From: Novosphingobium guangzhouense
GTDB lineage: Bacteria; Pseudomonadota; Alphaproteobacteria; Sphingomonadales; Sphingomonadaceae
Assembly: GCF_002896965.1 (NCBI RefSeq)
Contig: NZ_LYMM01000073.1
Span: forward strand, 170,917-234,916
Direction of reading: 5' to 3'
DNA length: 64,000 nt
Below, piece after piece: positions 36,314 through 45,955 of the stretch (position 1 is the first letter of the stretch; each line of letters opens with the position of its first letter). A program made the translations under genes and the position numbers. The notes under the pieces were generated by a model. It was not told the origin of the DNA, did no database searches, and saw only the letters and a program-made list of their open reading frames with translations.

Positions 36314-37383
36314 GTTCAACAGACAAGACCTGCGAAGTCAGCTGGTTTTCGGCGCTGTGCGACGATGACTACGAGTTTCTCGGCCAGCCCGACCCGGCGC
36401 TGGCGTCGAGCTGGGAGCATTGCCGCAACATCGTGCTGCAGGCGGAAAAAGGCGGGTTCGACAACATCCTGCTGCCTTCCGGCTATGCCCTTGGCGTGGA
36501 CACGACGATCTTCGCCGGGGCCATCGCGCCTCTCGTGGAGAAGATCCGCCTGCTCATGGCCGTGCGCATGGGCGAGGACTGGCCGCCGCAGCTGGCACGC
36601 CGTATCGCCACGCTTGACCGCATCCTGGGCGGGCGACTGACGGTGAACATCATCTCGTCCGACCTGCCGGGCGAAAAGCTGGACAGCCGCGCCCGCTACC
36701 AGCGCACGCTGGAAGTGATGCAGATCCTCAAGATCATGCTGAACGGCGAGCACCTGAAATACGAGGGCGAGTTCTACAACCTCGACCTTGCACCGGCGCG
36801 TATCACGACAGTTTCGGGCAAGTGCCCGCCCCTCTACTTCGGCGGTCTGTCCGAAGACGCGCGCGAGGCTGCGGCGCAGGGCTGCGATGTCTACCTGATG
36901 TGGCCCGACACGATGGACAAGGTGCGCGAGACGATCGCCGACATGACCGCGCGGGCGGCGAAGTACGGCCGCACGCTCAAGTTCGGTTACCGCGCCCACG
37001 TCATCGTGCGCGAAACGGAGGACGAGGCAAGGGTCTATGCCGACCGCCTGCTGTCCAAACTGGATGATGCCGCCGGGGAAGCGATCCGCCAGAAGTCTCT
37101 CGACACCGCCAGCGTCGGGGTGACCCGTCAGGCGGAACTGCGCTCTGCCGCAGGCGGTGACGGTTTCGTCGAGGACAACCTGTGGACCGGCATAGGGCGC
37201 GCCCGTTCGGGCTGCGGGGCGGCGATCGTCGGCGATCCTGATCAGGTGCTGGCGAAGATCCGGGCCTATCAGGCCGAGGGCATCGATGCCTTCATCTTGT
37301 CAGGCTACCCCCATGCGGCCGAGGCGGACCTTTTCTCACGGCATGTCCTGCCGCAGATCAACCATGCGCCGCTGGTGCTCTGA
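36310..37383 (+). CDS. smoC: FMNH2-dependent sulfoquinovose monooxygenase (SsuD/SmoC-like)
   Basis: This 357-residue member of the bacterial luciferase-like SsuD family oxidatively cleaves C-S bonds of sulfonates, releasing sulfite and an aldehyde. Active-site residues known from E. coli SsuD are present: Arg228 and His230 (FGYRAHVIVRET), Arg299 (GRARSGCG), and Tyr333 and His335 (SGYPH). The SsuD Cys54 position is not conserved (GYAL replaces GRSC). In SmoC the substrate is sulfoquinovose and the product 6-oxoglucose. The GTG start at 36310 is coupled to the aldo-keto reductase gene. No flavin reductase lies beside it, so FMNH2 must come from elsewhere. Confidence 0.84.
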   Translation: MSSTDKTCEVSWFSALCDDDYEFLGQPDPALASSWEHCRNIVLQAEKGGFDNILLPSGYALGVDTTIFAGAIAPLVEKIRLLMAVRMGEDWPPQLARRIATLDRILGGRLTVNIISSDLPGEKLDSRARYQRTLEVMQILKIMLNGEHLKYEGEFYNLDLAPARITTVSGKCPPLYFGGLSEDAREAAAQGCDVYLMWPDTMDKVRETIADMTARAAKYGRTLKFGYRAHVIVRETEDEARVYADRLLSKLDDAAGEAIRQKSLDTASVGVTRQAELRSAAGGDGFVEDNLWTGIGRARSGCGAAIVGDPDQVLAKIRAYQAEGIDAFILSGYPHAAEADLFSRHVLPQINHAPLVL

Positions 37384-37425
37384 CGTTCGGGGCTGACCCT
37401 TCAGCCATACCCGCGCACAGGCGAA

Positions 37426-37472
37426 AACGAAACAACCCAGGGCAGCATCGTGCCGCCCTGGGTTGTTTCGTT
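37426..37472. terminator. Strong bidirectional hairpin closing the sulfoquinovose operon
   Basis: The 18 bases at 37426-37443 are perfectly complementary to 37455-37472 with an 11-base loop. The arms are rich in A/T at the base (AACGAAAC / GTTTCGTT). It lies between smoC on plus and maeB on minus, which converge here. Confidence 0.85.
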
Positions 37473-37514
37473 TCAGCCGCGATGGCGAGGGAGGGCATCA
37501 CCCTCCCCCTTCAA

Positions 37515-39779
37515 TCAATGCCCGTCGGCAGCACACACCGCAATGCTGGTCAGGTTCAGGATGCCGCGTGCAGTAACGCCCGGCGTCAGCACGTGGATCG
37601 GCTGCGACAGGCCCAGCAGCATCGGCCCGACCGTGGGCGAGCTGGACGAGGCAGACAGCGCCGTCAGCGTGATGTTCGCCGCATCGAGGTTCGGCATCAC
37701 CAGCAGGTTCGCCGCCCCCTCGAAGCCCGAATCAGGCACCAGCTTTTCGCGCAGCGCCTGGCTGAGTGCGGCATCGGCGTGCATTTCACCGTCCACCTTC
37801 AGTTCCGGCGCAACCTTGCGCACCAGCTTGGCCGCGGAACGCATCTTGCGCGCGCTCGGGCTGTTCGACGAACCGAAGTTGGAATGCGAGAGCAGCGCCA
37901 CCTTCGGGTCAAGACCGAAGCGACGCACCGCGTCCGCTGCCAGCACGGTCATTTCCGCGATCTGTTCCGGGGTCGGATCAGGAACCATGTGCGTATCGGT
38001 CAGGAACAGCACACCGGCATCGAGGATCAGCCCCGACAGCGCATAGACGCGCTTCACGTCAGGCGCGCGATCGATGATGCGCAGTACGTGTTCGATCTGC
38101 CCCCAGTATTCCGAATTGCCGCCGACCAGCGCCGCATCGACCTTGCCAGTGCGCAGCAGCATGGCGGCGGTGACGGTGGGGCGACGATAAGTGTGGCGAA
38201 TGACTTCGGCGGTGGGCACGCCCTTGCGACCAGCAATCGCGCCATAGGCCGCGACCAGTTCGCTCATCAGATCATGGTCGTTCTCGGGGTCGACAAGGTC
38301 GACATGCTCGTCGAGGCGGAACGACAGGCCCAGTTCGGGCAGCTTCTGTTCCAGAATGCGGCGGCGGCCCACCAGCGTCGGGCGTACCATGCCTTCGTCC
38401 AGCGCATCCTGCACGGCACGCAGCACGCGCTCATCCTCACCCTCACCATAGGCGACACGCTTCATCGCACCGCGCGCGGCCTGATAGACCGGCAGCATGA
38501 GCTGGCCCGAACGGGTATTCATATTGCCGAGCGAACGCTTGTACTCGGCAATGTCGAGCGTCTTGGTGGCAACGCCCGAATCCATCGCTGCCTGAGCGAC
38601 GGCACCGGCGATCTCCACGATCAGGCGCGGATCGAACGGGGTCGGGATGATGTATTCCGGGCCGAACACCAGCTTGCGGCCGCCATAGGCCTGCGCCACG
38701 CTGTCATGCGCGGGCATGCGGGCAAGACCGGCGATGGCTTCGGCAGCGGCGGCCTTCATCGCCTCGTTGATCTGCGTCGCGCCCGCGTCCAGCGCGCCGC
38801 GGAAGATATAGGGGAAGCACAGGACGTTGTTGACCTGGTTGGGATAGTCCGAACGGCCCGTAGCGATGATCGCGTCCGGGCGTACTTCGCGGGCAGCTTC
38901 CGGGCGGATTTCCGGCTCGGGGTTGGCAAGCGCGAAGATCAGCGGATTTTCGGCCATCAGCGGCAGCCACTCGGGCTTGAGCACGCCCGGCGCCGAAAGA
39001 CCAAGGAACAGGTTCGCGCCCGGCAGCACATCAGGCAGTGCGCGTGCGTTGGTGTCGCGGGCATAGCGCGCCATGTTGGGCAGCATGCCTTCGCGGCCCG
39101 AGTGGATAACGCCGTCCTTGTCCGTCAGCGTCACGTTCTCGACCGGCAGGCCCATGGACACCAGCAGATCGACGCAGGCCAGCGCCGCCGCGCCCGCGCC
39201 CGAGGTAACCAGCTTGGCGTCAGCCAGCGTGCGGCCCTGTAGCACCAGCGCATTACGCACCGCCGCGGCAACCACGATCGCGGTGCCGTGCTGGTCGTCA
39301 TGGAACACCGGGATGTTCATGCGCTTCTTCAGTTCGGCCTCGATGTAGAAGCATTCCGGCGCCTTGATGTCTTCAAGGTTGATGCCGCCGAAGGTCGGCT
39401 CCAGCAGTGCCACCGCCTCGATGAACTTGTCCGGGTCGATGGTGTCGACCTCGATGTCGAAGACGTCGATGTCGGCAAACTTCTTGAACAGGACGGCCTT
39501 GCCTTCCATCACCGGCTTCGAGGCCAGCGCGCCGATCGCGCCAAGGCCGAGCACGGCGGTGCCATTGGAGATAACTGCGACGAGGTTACCGCGCGCGGTA
39601 TAATCCAGCGCCTTCTTGGGATCTGCCGCAATCTCTACGCAGGGCACGGCGACGCCGGGCGAATAAGCCAGCGCGAGGTCGCGCTGGTTCACCATGCGCT
39701 TGGTCGGTTCGATGGTCAGCTTGCCGGGCCGAGGCAGGCGGTGGTAATCAAGTGCGGCGCGGCGCAGCGTCTCGTCCAT
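37515..39779 (-). CDS. maeB: NADP-dependent malic enzyme with phosphotransacetylase-like domain (MaeB)
   Basis: This enzyme converts malate to pyruvate, CO2 and NADPH. The 754-residue protein has the malic enzyme domain (residues 1-430) with LAYSPGVAVPC (Tyr39), LFKKFADIDVFD, FHDDQHGTAIV and the nucleotide-binding SGAGAAALAC, then a C-terminal phosphotransacetylase-like domain (about 430-754) that lacks full PTA activity in known MaeB and serves regulation by acetyl-CoA. Length and domain order are standard. It converges with the sulfoquinovose operon but seems unrelated. Confidence 0.95.
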   Translation of the reverse strand: MDETLRRAALDYHRLPRPGKLTIEPTKRMVNQRDLALAYSPGVAVPCVEIAADPKKALDYTARGNLVAVISNGTAVLGLGAIGALASKPVMEGKAVLFKKFADIDVFDIEVDTIDPDKFIEAVALLEPTFGGINLEDIKAPECFYIEAELKKRMNIPVFHDDQHGTAIVVAAAVRNALVLQGRTLADAKLVTSGAGAAALACVDLLVSMGLPVENVTLTDKDGVIHSGREGMLPNMARYARDTNARALPDVLPGANLFLGLSAPGVLKPEWLPLMAENPLIFALANPEPEIRPEAAREVRPDAIIATGRSDYPNQVNNVLCFPYIFRGALDAGATQINEAMKAAAAEAIAGLARMPAHDSVAQAYGGRKLVFGPEYIIPTPFDPRLIVEIAGAVAQAAMDSGVATKTLDIAEYKRSLGNMNTRSGQLMLPVYQAARGAMKRVAYGEGEDERVLRAVQDALDEGMVRPTLVGRRRILEQKLPELGLSFRLDEHVDLVDPENDHDLMSELVAAYGAIAGRKGVPTAEVIRHTYRRPTVTAAMLLRTGKVDAALVGGNSEYWGQIEHVLRIIDRAPDVKRVYALSGLILDAGVLFLTDTHMVPDPTPEQIAEMTVLAADAVRRFGLDPKVALLSHSNFGSSNSPSARKMRSAAKLVRKVAPELKVDGEMHADAALSQALREKLVPDSGFEGAANLLVMPNLDAANITLTALSASSSSPTVGPMLLGLSQPIHVLTPGVTARGILNLTSIAVCAADGH

Positions 39780-39938
39780 GTGTTCGTCCCGTGGTCAGTG
39801 GCCAAAGTCAGGGTGCGACCCCATCGTCGAGGCGATAGGGGCTCGCTGCTCCCCCAACACGGTTCGGACGCGCCTGTCGAGTGCCAAAGGCGCAAAATCG
39901 GCTCGAACGACACACTTCGTCATGCGAAGCGGACGCGA

Positions 39939-40008
39939 ACGGTCCCTGCGCACCGGCTCGGTGGGGGATGCGCAGGGACCGTCCGTGATCCCGGATCACA
40001 CCGGGATC
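39939..40008. repeat. Two adjacent hairpins between the RND operon and maeB
   Basis: ACGGTCCCTGCGCA (39939-39952) pairs with TGCGCAGGGACCGT (39969-39982), and GATCCCGG (39987-39994) pairs with CCGGGATC (40001-40008). Neither has a T-run. They follow the stop of the RND operon and probably end it, or stabilise its 3' end. The rest of 39780-40026 should contain the maeB promoter, which I could not pick out. Confidence 0.6.
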
Positions 40009-40026
40009 AAAGGTGAGATGTAAAGC

Positions 40027-41481
40027 TTAACGCGGGGGCTGCTCCGTGCCGACCGGCGTGGTGTCCTCCAGCCCCCCGCCAAGCGAGCGATAGAGTTCCA
40101 CCAGGTTGCTCGCCTGCGTCAGCCGCGTGGTAACGAGGGTCTGCTCGGCGCCATAGGCTGTGCGTTGCGCGTCAAGCGTGGTCAGGAACGAATCCACGCC
40201 CGAACGGAACCGCGCGTCAGAAAGCTTGGCCGCCACGCCCGCAGCTTCAGCCCGCGCAGTCTGGGCACGGATCTGATCGCCGATGCGGCCACGCTGGGCC
40301 AGGGCATCGGAGACTTCGCGAAAGGCCGTCTGCACTGCCTTCTCGTAAGTGGCCACAGCCACCTTCTGCGACGCCTTGGCATATTCCAGATTGCCCGAAC
40401 GCCGCCCGAAATCGAACAGCGGCAGCGATGCGCTGGGCGATCCGGTGTAGGTGTAGGTGCCGTCCTTGAAGAGCCCGGAAAGTGCGGTGCTCAGCGTACC
40501 CAGCGTGCCCGTCAGCGAAATCGTCGGGAAGAACGCCGCACGGGCCGCGCCGATGTTGGCATTCTCGGCGATCAGTTGATGCTCTGCCTGCAGCACGTCG
40601 GGACGGCGCAGCAGCACTTCGGAGGATACATCGCCTGGCAGCGCATTACGGGTCATCGGCTCTGTGCCGAAGCCGGTCGGCAACTGCTCTGCGGGCACGG
40701 TGGTGCCGGCCAGCAGGTTGAGCGCATTCTGATCACGCGCCACACTGGTTTCCAGCGCGGCGATGTCATTAAGCGCGCCCTGATAATTCGTCTCGGCCTG
40801 ACGGACTTCCAGTTCGGAGCCGGTGCCGATGCGGAACTGAGCCTGCGTCAGTTTGAGTGTTTCCTCAAACGCCTTGGCCGTATCGCGCGAGATGCGCAGC
40901 TGTTCGTTATCCGACGCCATCGTCAGCCAGGCATTGGCGATCTCCGCGATCAGGCTGATGCGGGCTGCACGCTGCGCCTCTTCGCTTGCGAAATACTGCT
41001 CCTGCGCCGCGCGCGACAGGTTGCGGACGCGGCCGAACAGGTCGAGTTCGAACGAGGAAAGGCCAACGGTCGCCTGGTAGATTTCCAGGTCAGAGCTGGT
41101 CTGGCCGGTGCCCGCCCCGCCCTGCGCACCGAACACGTTGTTGGTATAGGTCGCAGTGCCGGTGGCATTGACGGTGGGCAGCCGATCGGCGCGCTGCACC
41201 CGGTACTGGGCGCGAGCCTGCTGAACGTTGCCCGCCGCGATCCGAAGATCGCGGTTGTTGGCAAGGCCCGTCTCGATGACCTGCCGCAGCCGGTCATCAA
41301 GGAAGAAATCGCGCCAGCCGATCCGCGATACGTCCACTGCGTCAGTCGGCGCTGCCGGATAGACGCCGCCCTGCGGCAGCGCCACCGGGACGGCTCCCGC
41401 CGGCCGCTCGTACTTGGGGGCAAGGTTGCACCCGCCCAGCAGAGTGGTTCCGACGAGCAGGATGAAGATAGACTTTTTCAT
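40027..41481 (-). CDS. RND efflux outer-membrane channel lipoprotein (OprM/NodT type)
   Basis: This 484-residue TolC-like outer-membrane factor has a lipoprotein signal (MKKSIFILLVGTTLLGGC, modified Cys18), followed by two repeats of the outer-membrane efflux domain. GLANNRDLRIAAGNVQQARAQYR and LLRRPDVLQAEHQLIAENANIGAARAAFFPTISL are typical NodT/OprM blocks. It completes the tripartite pump with the two upstream genes. The gap to the pump gene is only two bases. Confidence 0.94.
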   Translation of the reverse strand: MKKSIFILLVGTTLLGGCNLAPKYERPAGAVPVALPQGGVYPAAPTDAVDVSRIGWRDFFLDDRLRQVIETGLANNRDLRIAAGNVQQARAQYRVQRADRLPTVNATGTATYTNNVFGAQGGAGTGQTSSDLEIYQATVGLSSFELDLFGRVRNLSRAAQEQYFASEEAQRAARISLIAEIANAWLTMASDNEQLRISRDTAKAFEETLKLTQAQFRIGTGSELEVRQAETNYQGALNDIAALETSVARDQNALNLLAGTTVPAEQLPTGFGTEPMTRNALPGDVSSEVLLRRPDVLQAEHQLIAENANIGAARAAFFPTISLTGTLGTLSTALSGLFKDGTYTYTGSPSASLPLFDFGRRSGNLEYAKASQKVAVATYEKAVQTAFREVSDALAQRGRIGDQIRAQTARAEAAGVAAKLSDARFRSGVDSFLTTLDAQRTAYGAEQTLVTTRLTQASNLVELYRSLGGGLEDTTPVGTEQPPR

Positions 41482-41483
41482 GT

Positions 41484-44400
41484 TCAGCTTTCCTGCGGTG
41501 CCGCGCCGTGGGCGCCGTCAGCATGGGGCTCTTCATCGGATTGCGGCATCTGGCGGTCGGTCTGCCCATGTTTGAACAGGCGGGCCACGACCACGAAGAA
41601 CATCGGTACGAAGAAGATCGCGAAGACCGTGGCGGAGAGCATGCCGCCCACCACCGCGCGACCGATCGCGTTCTGACCTCCGGCACCTGCGCCGGTCGAT
41701 ACCGCCAGCGGCAGCACGCCGAAGACGAAGGCGAGCGAGGTCATCAGGATCGGACGCAGACGCAGCTTGGCCGCTTCCATCGCCGCATCGAACGCATTCA
41801 TGCCGGATTGCACGCGCTCTTCCGCGAATTCGACGATCAGGATCGCGTTCTTGGCGGAGACGCCGATCGTGGTGATCAGGCCGACCTGCAGGTAAATGTC
41901 GTTACCAAGCCCCGTGAGCCACGCCGCAAACAGCGCGCCAACGACACCCAGCGGCACCACCAGCATAACCGCGATCGGCACCGACCAGCTCTCATACAGA
42001 GCGGCAAGACAGAGGAACACGACCGCCAGCGACAACGCATAGAGCATCGGCGCCTGACCGCCCGAAAGGCGTTCCTCGTAGGACAGACCTGTCCATTCGA
42101 TGGCGGTGCCCGCAGGCAGCTTCTGGTGCATCTCCTCGATCGCCTGCATCGCGCCGCCGGTGCTCAGACCCTGACCCGGCGCACCCTGCAGCTGCATGGC
42201 GGGACGCCCATTGTAGCGTGTCAGGATCACCGGCGCCTGTTTCCAGGACAGTTCGGAGAATGCGCTGAACGGCGCCATCTGGCCGCTCGTGCCGCGTACA
42301 TAGAGGTCCGAAAGAGCCTCGGGCGAGGAACGATAGGCCTGATCCGCCTGAACGTAGACGCGCTTGGTGCGGCCACGGTCGAGGAAGTCGTTGACGTAGG
42401 CACCGCCCCAGGCCGTGCTGATTTCCGAATTGACGGCTGACAGGTCGAGGCCGAGCGCTGCGGCCTTGTCCTGATCGATCTTGACGTCGAGCTGCGCCGC
42501 GTCGTCAAGGCTGACCGGGCGGACCTGCGCCACGCGGTTGTCCTGCGCGGCCATGCCCATCAGCTGATTGCGCGCGGCAAGCAGCTTTTCATGCCCTTGG
42601 TTGGTCTCGTCGACCAGCCACATGTCGAAGCCCGTCGCGTTGCCCAGTTCCTGCACTGCAGGCGGGGTCAGTGCGAAGATCATGGCATCGCGATACTGGG
42701 AGAATGCCCCCATCGCGCGCCCGATGATCGCCGGTGCCCGATTGTCTGCGCCGCTGCGTTCTTCCCAGTCCTTGAGACGGATGAACGCCATGCCCGCATT
42801 CTGGCCCTGGCCGGAGAACGAGAAGCCGTTGATCGTGAAGATCGAATCGACGTTGGCCTTTTCATCCTCAAGGAAGTGCTTGCGCACCACGTCGAGGCCC
42901 TTCTGGGTACGCGGCAGGGTTGCGCCCGAAGGCCCCTGCACCAGCGCAAAGACCACACCCTGATCCTCGTCCGGCAGGAAGCCGCCGGGCAGGCGGGTGA
43001 AGAGGAACACCATCGAACCGACGATCAGCAGATAGACCAGCCCCGAACGCTTCCAGCCGGTGGCAGTACGGCGCACGCCGCCCTGATACTTCTCGGTGCC
43101 GCGATCGAACTTGTCGTTGAACCAGCGGAAGAAGCGGGCCAACAGACCATTGCCTTCAGGGCCGCCTTCCTTGTGCGGCTTGAGGATCGTGGCACAGAGC
43201 GCAGGCGTGAGGATCAACGCCACCATCACCGAGAGCGCCATCGACGAGACGATGGTGATCGAGAACTGGCGATAGATAACGCCTGTGGAGCCGCCGAAGA
43301 ACGCCATTGGCAGGAACACCGCCGAAAGCACCAGGCCGATGCCGATCAGCGCGCCGCTGATTTCGTCCATGGACTTGCGCGCCGCCTGCTTGGGCGACAG
43401 ATGCTCGGTCTGGATCAGTCGTTCGACGTTCTCGACGACGACGATCGCATCATCGACCAGCAAGCCGATGGCCAGCACCATGCCGAACAGCGTCAGCGTA
43501 TTGATCGAATAGCCCAGCACCGCCATCACACCGAAAGTGCCCAGCAGCACCACGGGAACAGCGATCGTCGGGATCAGCGTCGCGCGCCAGTTCTGAAGGA
43601 ACAGGAACATGACGAGGAAGACGAGCACGACAGCCTCGACCAGCGTGTGGACCACCTGCTCGATCGAGAGGCGCACAAAGGGCGTGGAATCGTAAGGGAA
43701 AGAAACCTTGACGTCAGACGGGAAGTTCTTGGAAATCTTCTCAACTTCGGCCTTCACCGCATCAACCGTGTCAAGCGCGTTTGCGCCCGACGCAAGCCGC
43801 ACGCCGAAGCCTGATGCCGGCTTGCCGTTGAACTGCGTATCGAAGCCGTAAGTCTCGGCGCCAAGTTCCACGCGCGCGACGTCACGCAGGCGTACCACTG
43901 CGCCGCCCTGCGTCGAACGGAGGCGGATGTTGCCGAACTCCTCAGGCGTCTGCAGGCGCGACTGGACCGATACGGTAGCGTTGAGCATCTGCTCCTTGGG
44001 AGCCGGCAATGCGCCGATCTGGCCCGCGGAAACCTGCGCGTTCTGCGCGGTGATCGCCGTCGTGACGTCGGCCACCGTCATGTCGTAGCTGCGCAGCTTC
44101 AGCGGATCGACCCAGATACGCATCGCATACTGGGTGCCGAAGATCTGCAGTTCGCCCACGCCGTTGATACGGCTGACCGGATCCTGCAGCTGGCTGACGA
44201 TATAGTCCGAAAGGTCGTTGGCGGTGTGGCTGCCGTCCTCGGAATAGATCGCGGTGACAAGCAGGAAGCTTGCCGCCGACTTCTGTACCTGCACGCCCTG
44301 ACGCTGCACTTCCTGCGGCAGCAGCGGGGTTGCGGCCTGAAGCTTGTTCTGGACCTGAACCTGCGCGATGTCGGGGTCGGTGCCCTGCTCGAAGGTCAGG

Positions 44401-44672
44401 GTGATCGTCACCGTGCCCGCCGAGGAGGAGGATGCCGAGAAGTAGCGCAGGTTGTCGATGCCCTTGAGCTGCTGCTCGATGATCTGCGTCGTCGTGCGCT
44501 CAAGCGTTTCGGCGTCCGCGCCCGGATAGGTAGCCGCGATCGACACCGTAGGCGGCGCAATCTCGGGGAACTGGGCGATCGGCAGGCTGCGGATGGCGAT
44601 AATGCCCGCCATCATCAGAACGATGGCGATGACCCACGCAAAGATGGGCCGGTCGATGAAATAGCGTGACAT
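41484..44672 (-). CDS. RND efflux pump, AcrB/MexB-type (HAE1)
   Basis: This 1062-residue inner-membrane drug:H+ antiporter has 12 membrane segments in two halves, each followed by a large periplasmic loop. FIDRPIFAWVIAIVLMMAG starts the protein. The proton-relay Asp pair sits in AIGLLVDDAIVVVENVER, and GLITTIGVSAKNAILIVEFA is the second-half signature. HAE1 pumps export hydrophobic drugs, bile salts and dyes. It lies six bases after the adaptor gene and two before the channel gene. Confidence 0.95.
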   Translation of the reverse strand: MSRYFIDRPIFAWVIAIVLMMAGIIAIRSLPIAQFPEIAPPTVSIAATYPGADAETLERTTTQIIEQQLKGIDNLRYFSASSSSAGTVTITLTFEQGTDPDIAQVQVQNKLQAATPLLPQEVQRQGVQVQKSAASFLLVTAIYSEDGSHTANDLSDYIVSQLQDPVSRINGVGELQIFGTQYAMRIWVDPLKLRSYDMTVADVTTAITAQNAQVSAGQIGALPAPKEQMLNATVSVQSRLQTPEEFGNIRLRSTQGGAVVRLRDVARVELGAETYGFDTQFNGKPASGFGVRLASGANALDTVDAVKAEVEKISKNFPSDVKVSFPYDSTPFVRLSIEQVVHTLVEAVVLVFLVMFLFLQNWRATLIPTIAVPVVLLGTFGVMAVLGYSINTLTLFGMVLAIGLLVDDAIVVVENVERLIQTEHLSPKQAARKSMDEISGALIGIGLVLSAVFLPMAFFGGSTGVIYRQFSITIVSSMALSVMVALILTPALCATILKPHKEGGPEGNGLLARFFRWFNDKFDRGTEKYQGGVRRTATGWKRSGLVYLLIVGSMVFLFTRLPGGFLPDEDQGVVFALVQGPSGATLPRTQKGLDVVRKHFLEDEKANVDSIFTINGFSFSGQGQNAGMAFIRLKDWEERSGADNRAPAIIGRAMGAFSQYRDAMIFALTPPAVQELGNATGFDMWLVDETNQGHEKLLAARNQLMGMAAQDNRVAQVRPVSLDDAAQLDVKIDQDKAAALGLDLSAVNSEISTAWGGAYVNDFLDRGRTKRVYVQADQAYRSSPEALSDLYVRGTSGQMAPFSAFSELSWKQAPVILTRYNGRPAMQLQGAPGQGLSTGGAMQAIEEMHQKLPAGTAIEWTGLSYEERLSGGQAPMLYALSLAVVFLCLAALYESWSVPIAVMLVVPLGVVGALFAAWLTGLGNDIYLQVGLITTIGVSAKNAILIVEFAEERVQSGMNAFDAAMEAAKLRLRPILMTSLAFVFGVLPLAVSTGAGAGGQNAIGRAVVGGMLSATVFAIFFVPMFFVVVARLFKHGQTDRQMPQSDEEPHADGAHGAAPQES

Positions 44673-44678
44673 GGCCGA

Positions 44679-45854
44679 TTACTGACCCTTGTTCGCGGGA
44701 GCGCCGGCAGCGGGCTTGGCCCCCTGAGCCTGGCCCTGAGCCTGAGCTTGACCCTGCGGTGCAACCGGCTTCACCGGCATGCCGGGACGCAGCATCTGCG
44801 CACCGTCGACGACGACCTTGTCGCCCGCCTTGAGCCCGCCGGTCACCAGCCAGTCCTGACCGACCGTGCGGGGGGCGGTGATCGGACGCATCTCAAGCTT
44901 GTTCTGCGCCCCGACGACAAGGACGGTCGGATTGCCCTTTTCGTCGCGCGAAACGGCGGCCTGCGGGACCAGCAGCCCGTTGGCCTTGGTCGCCTGTGCG
45001 AACTCGGCGCGCACGTACATTCCGGGCAGCAGCAGGCCGCTCGGATTGGGGAACTGGGCGCGGATGATCTGGCTGCCGGTGGTGGGATCGACGGTCACGT
45101 CGGTGAACTTGAGCACGCCTTCCTGCGGATAAGTGCTGCCGTCCTCCAGCTTGAGCTTCACCGCAACGTTTCCGCTGGCGCTGACATCGCCCGCAAGCAG
45201 CTGCTGACGCAGCCGCAGCACGTCGGCGCTGGACTGCTGGATATCGACGAAGATCGGGTCAAGGCGCTGGATGGTCGTCAGCGCATCGGTCTGCGAAGCG
45301 GAAACGAGCGCGCCGGTAGTATACGTCGAACGCCCGATCCGGCCGGAGATCGGCGCGCGGATGGTCGTGCGCGCAAGATCGATCTGGGCCGTGCGCAGCA
45401 GCGCCTCCTGCGCGGAAACGTCCGCCCGCGCCTGCTGGGCGCTGGTCACCGCGTTTTCGTAATCCTGCCGCGAAATCGCGTTGATCTTGACGAGTTCGCC
45501 GTAACGACGCGCCAGCGCATCGCTTGATGCGATTGCCGCGCGCGAACGGGCAAGGGCCGCGCGCGCATTCGCCACTGCGGCCTCGTAAGGTGCAGGATCG
45601 GTGCGATAAAGCGGCTGGCCAGCGCGAACCTGATCGCCCTCTGTGAAAAGACGCGCCACGATCAAACCATTCACCTGCGGGCGCACGTCCGAACTTTCGT
45701 ATGCGCTGGTGCGCCCCGGCAGCTCATTGCTGAGCGTGACCGACTGCTCACGCACCGCGACGACGCCCACCTGGGGCGGTCCCGCCTGAGGCTGCTCCTG
45801 TGCTCCTCCACAGGCGGAGAGAATCAGCACTAGGGCTGGAGCGATCTTTTTCAT
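44679..45854 (-). CDS. RND efflux periplasmic adaptor (AcrA/MexA type)
   Basis: This 391-residue membrane fusion protein starts with a lipoprotein-like signal (MKKIAPALVLILSAC, modified Cys15). The lipoyl/hairpin region follows (VRPQVNGLIVARLFTEGDQVRAGQPLYRTDPAPYEAAV and TTIRAPISGRIGRS), then a beta-barrel, and the C-terminus is rich in Gln/Ala/Pro. It links the pump to the channel. It is the first gene of the three and is divergent from the TetR gene across an 18-bp palindrome. Confidence 0.94.
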   Translation of the reverse strand: MKKIAPALVLILSACGGAQEQPQAGPPQVGVVAVREQSVTLSNELPGRTSAYESSDVRPQVNGLIVARLFTEGDQVRAGQPLYRTDPAPYEAAVANARAALARSRAAIASSDALARRYGELVKINAISRQDYENAVTSAQQARADVSAQEALLRTAQIDLARTTIRAPISGRIGRSTYTTGALVSASQTDALTTIQRLDPIFVDIQQSSADVLRLRQQLLAGDVSASGNVAVKLKLEDGSTYPQEGVLKFTDVTVDPTTGSQIIRAQFPNPSGLLLPGMYVRAEFAQATKANGLLVPQAAVSRDEKGNPTVLVVGAQNKLEMRPITAPRTVGQDWLVTGGLKAGDKVVVDGAQMLRPGMPVKPVAPQGQAQAQGQAQGAKPAAGAPANKGQ

Positions 45855-45883
45855 GGAGTTAATCCGCCAAGAGGGTTAAAGCG

Positions 45884-45901
45884 TGAGTGAGCGTTCACTC
45901 A
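45884..45901. promoter_or_regulatory. TetR operator of the RND efflux operon
   Basis: TGAGTGA (45884-45890) and TCACTCA (45895-45901) are perfect inverted repeats with a four-base spacer, in the 100-base region between the divergent adaptor and TetR genes. Its size and layout are those of AcrR-class operators. Confidence 0.8.
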
Positions 45902-45955
45902 TGATTCGCGCGTCTGTTATTGCGTCGCAGCATGAAATGCAAGCCGGACAGGGAC

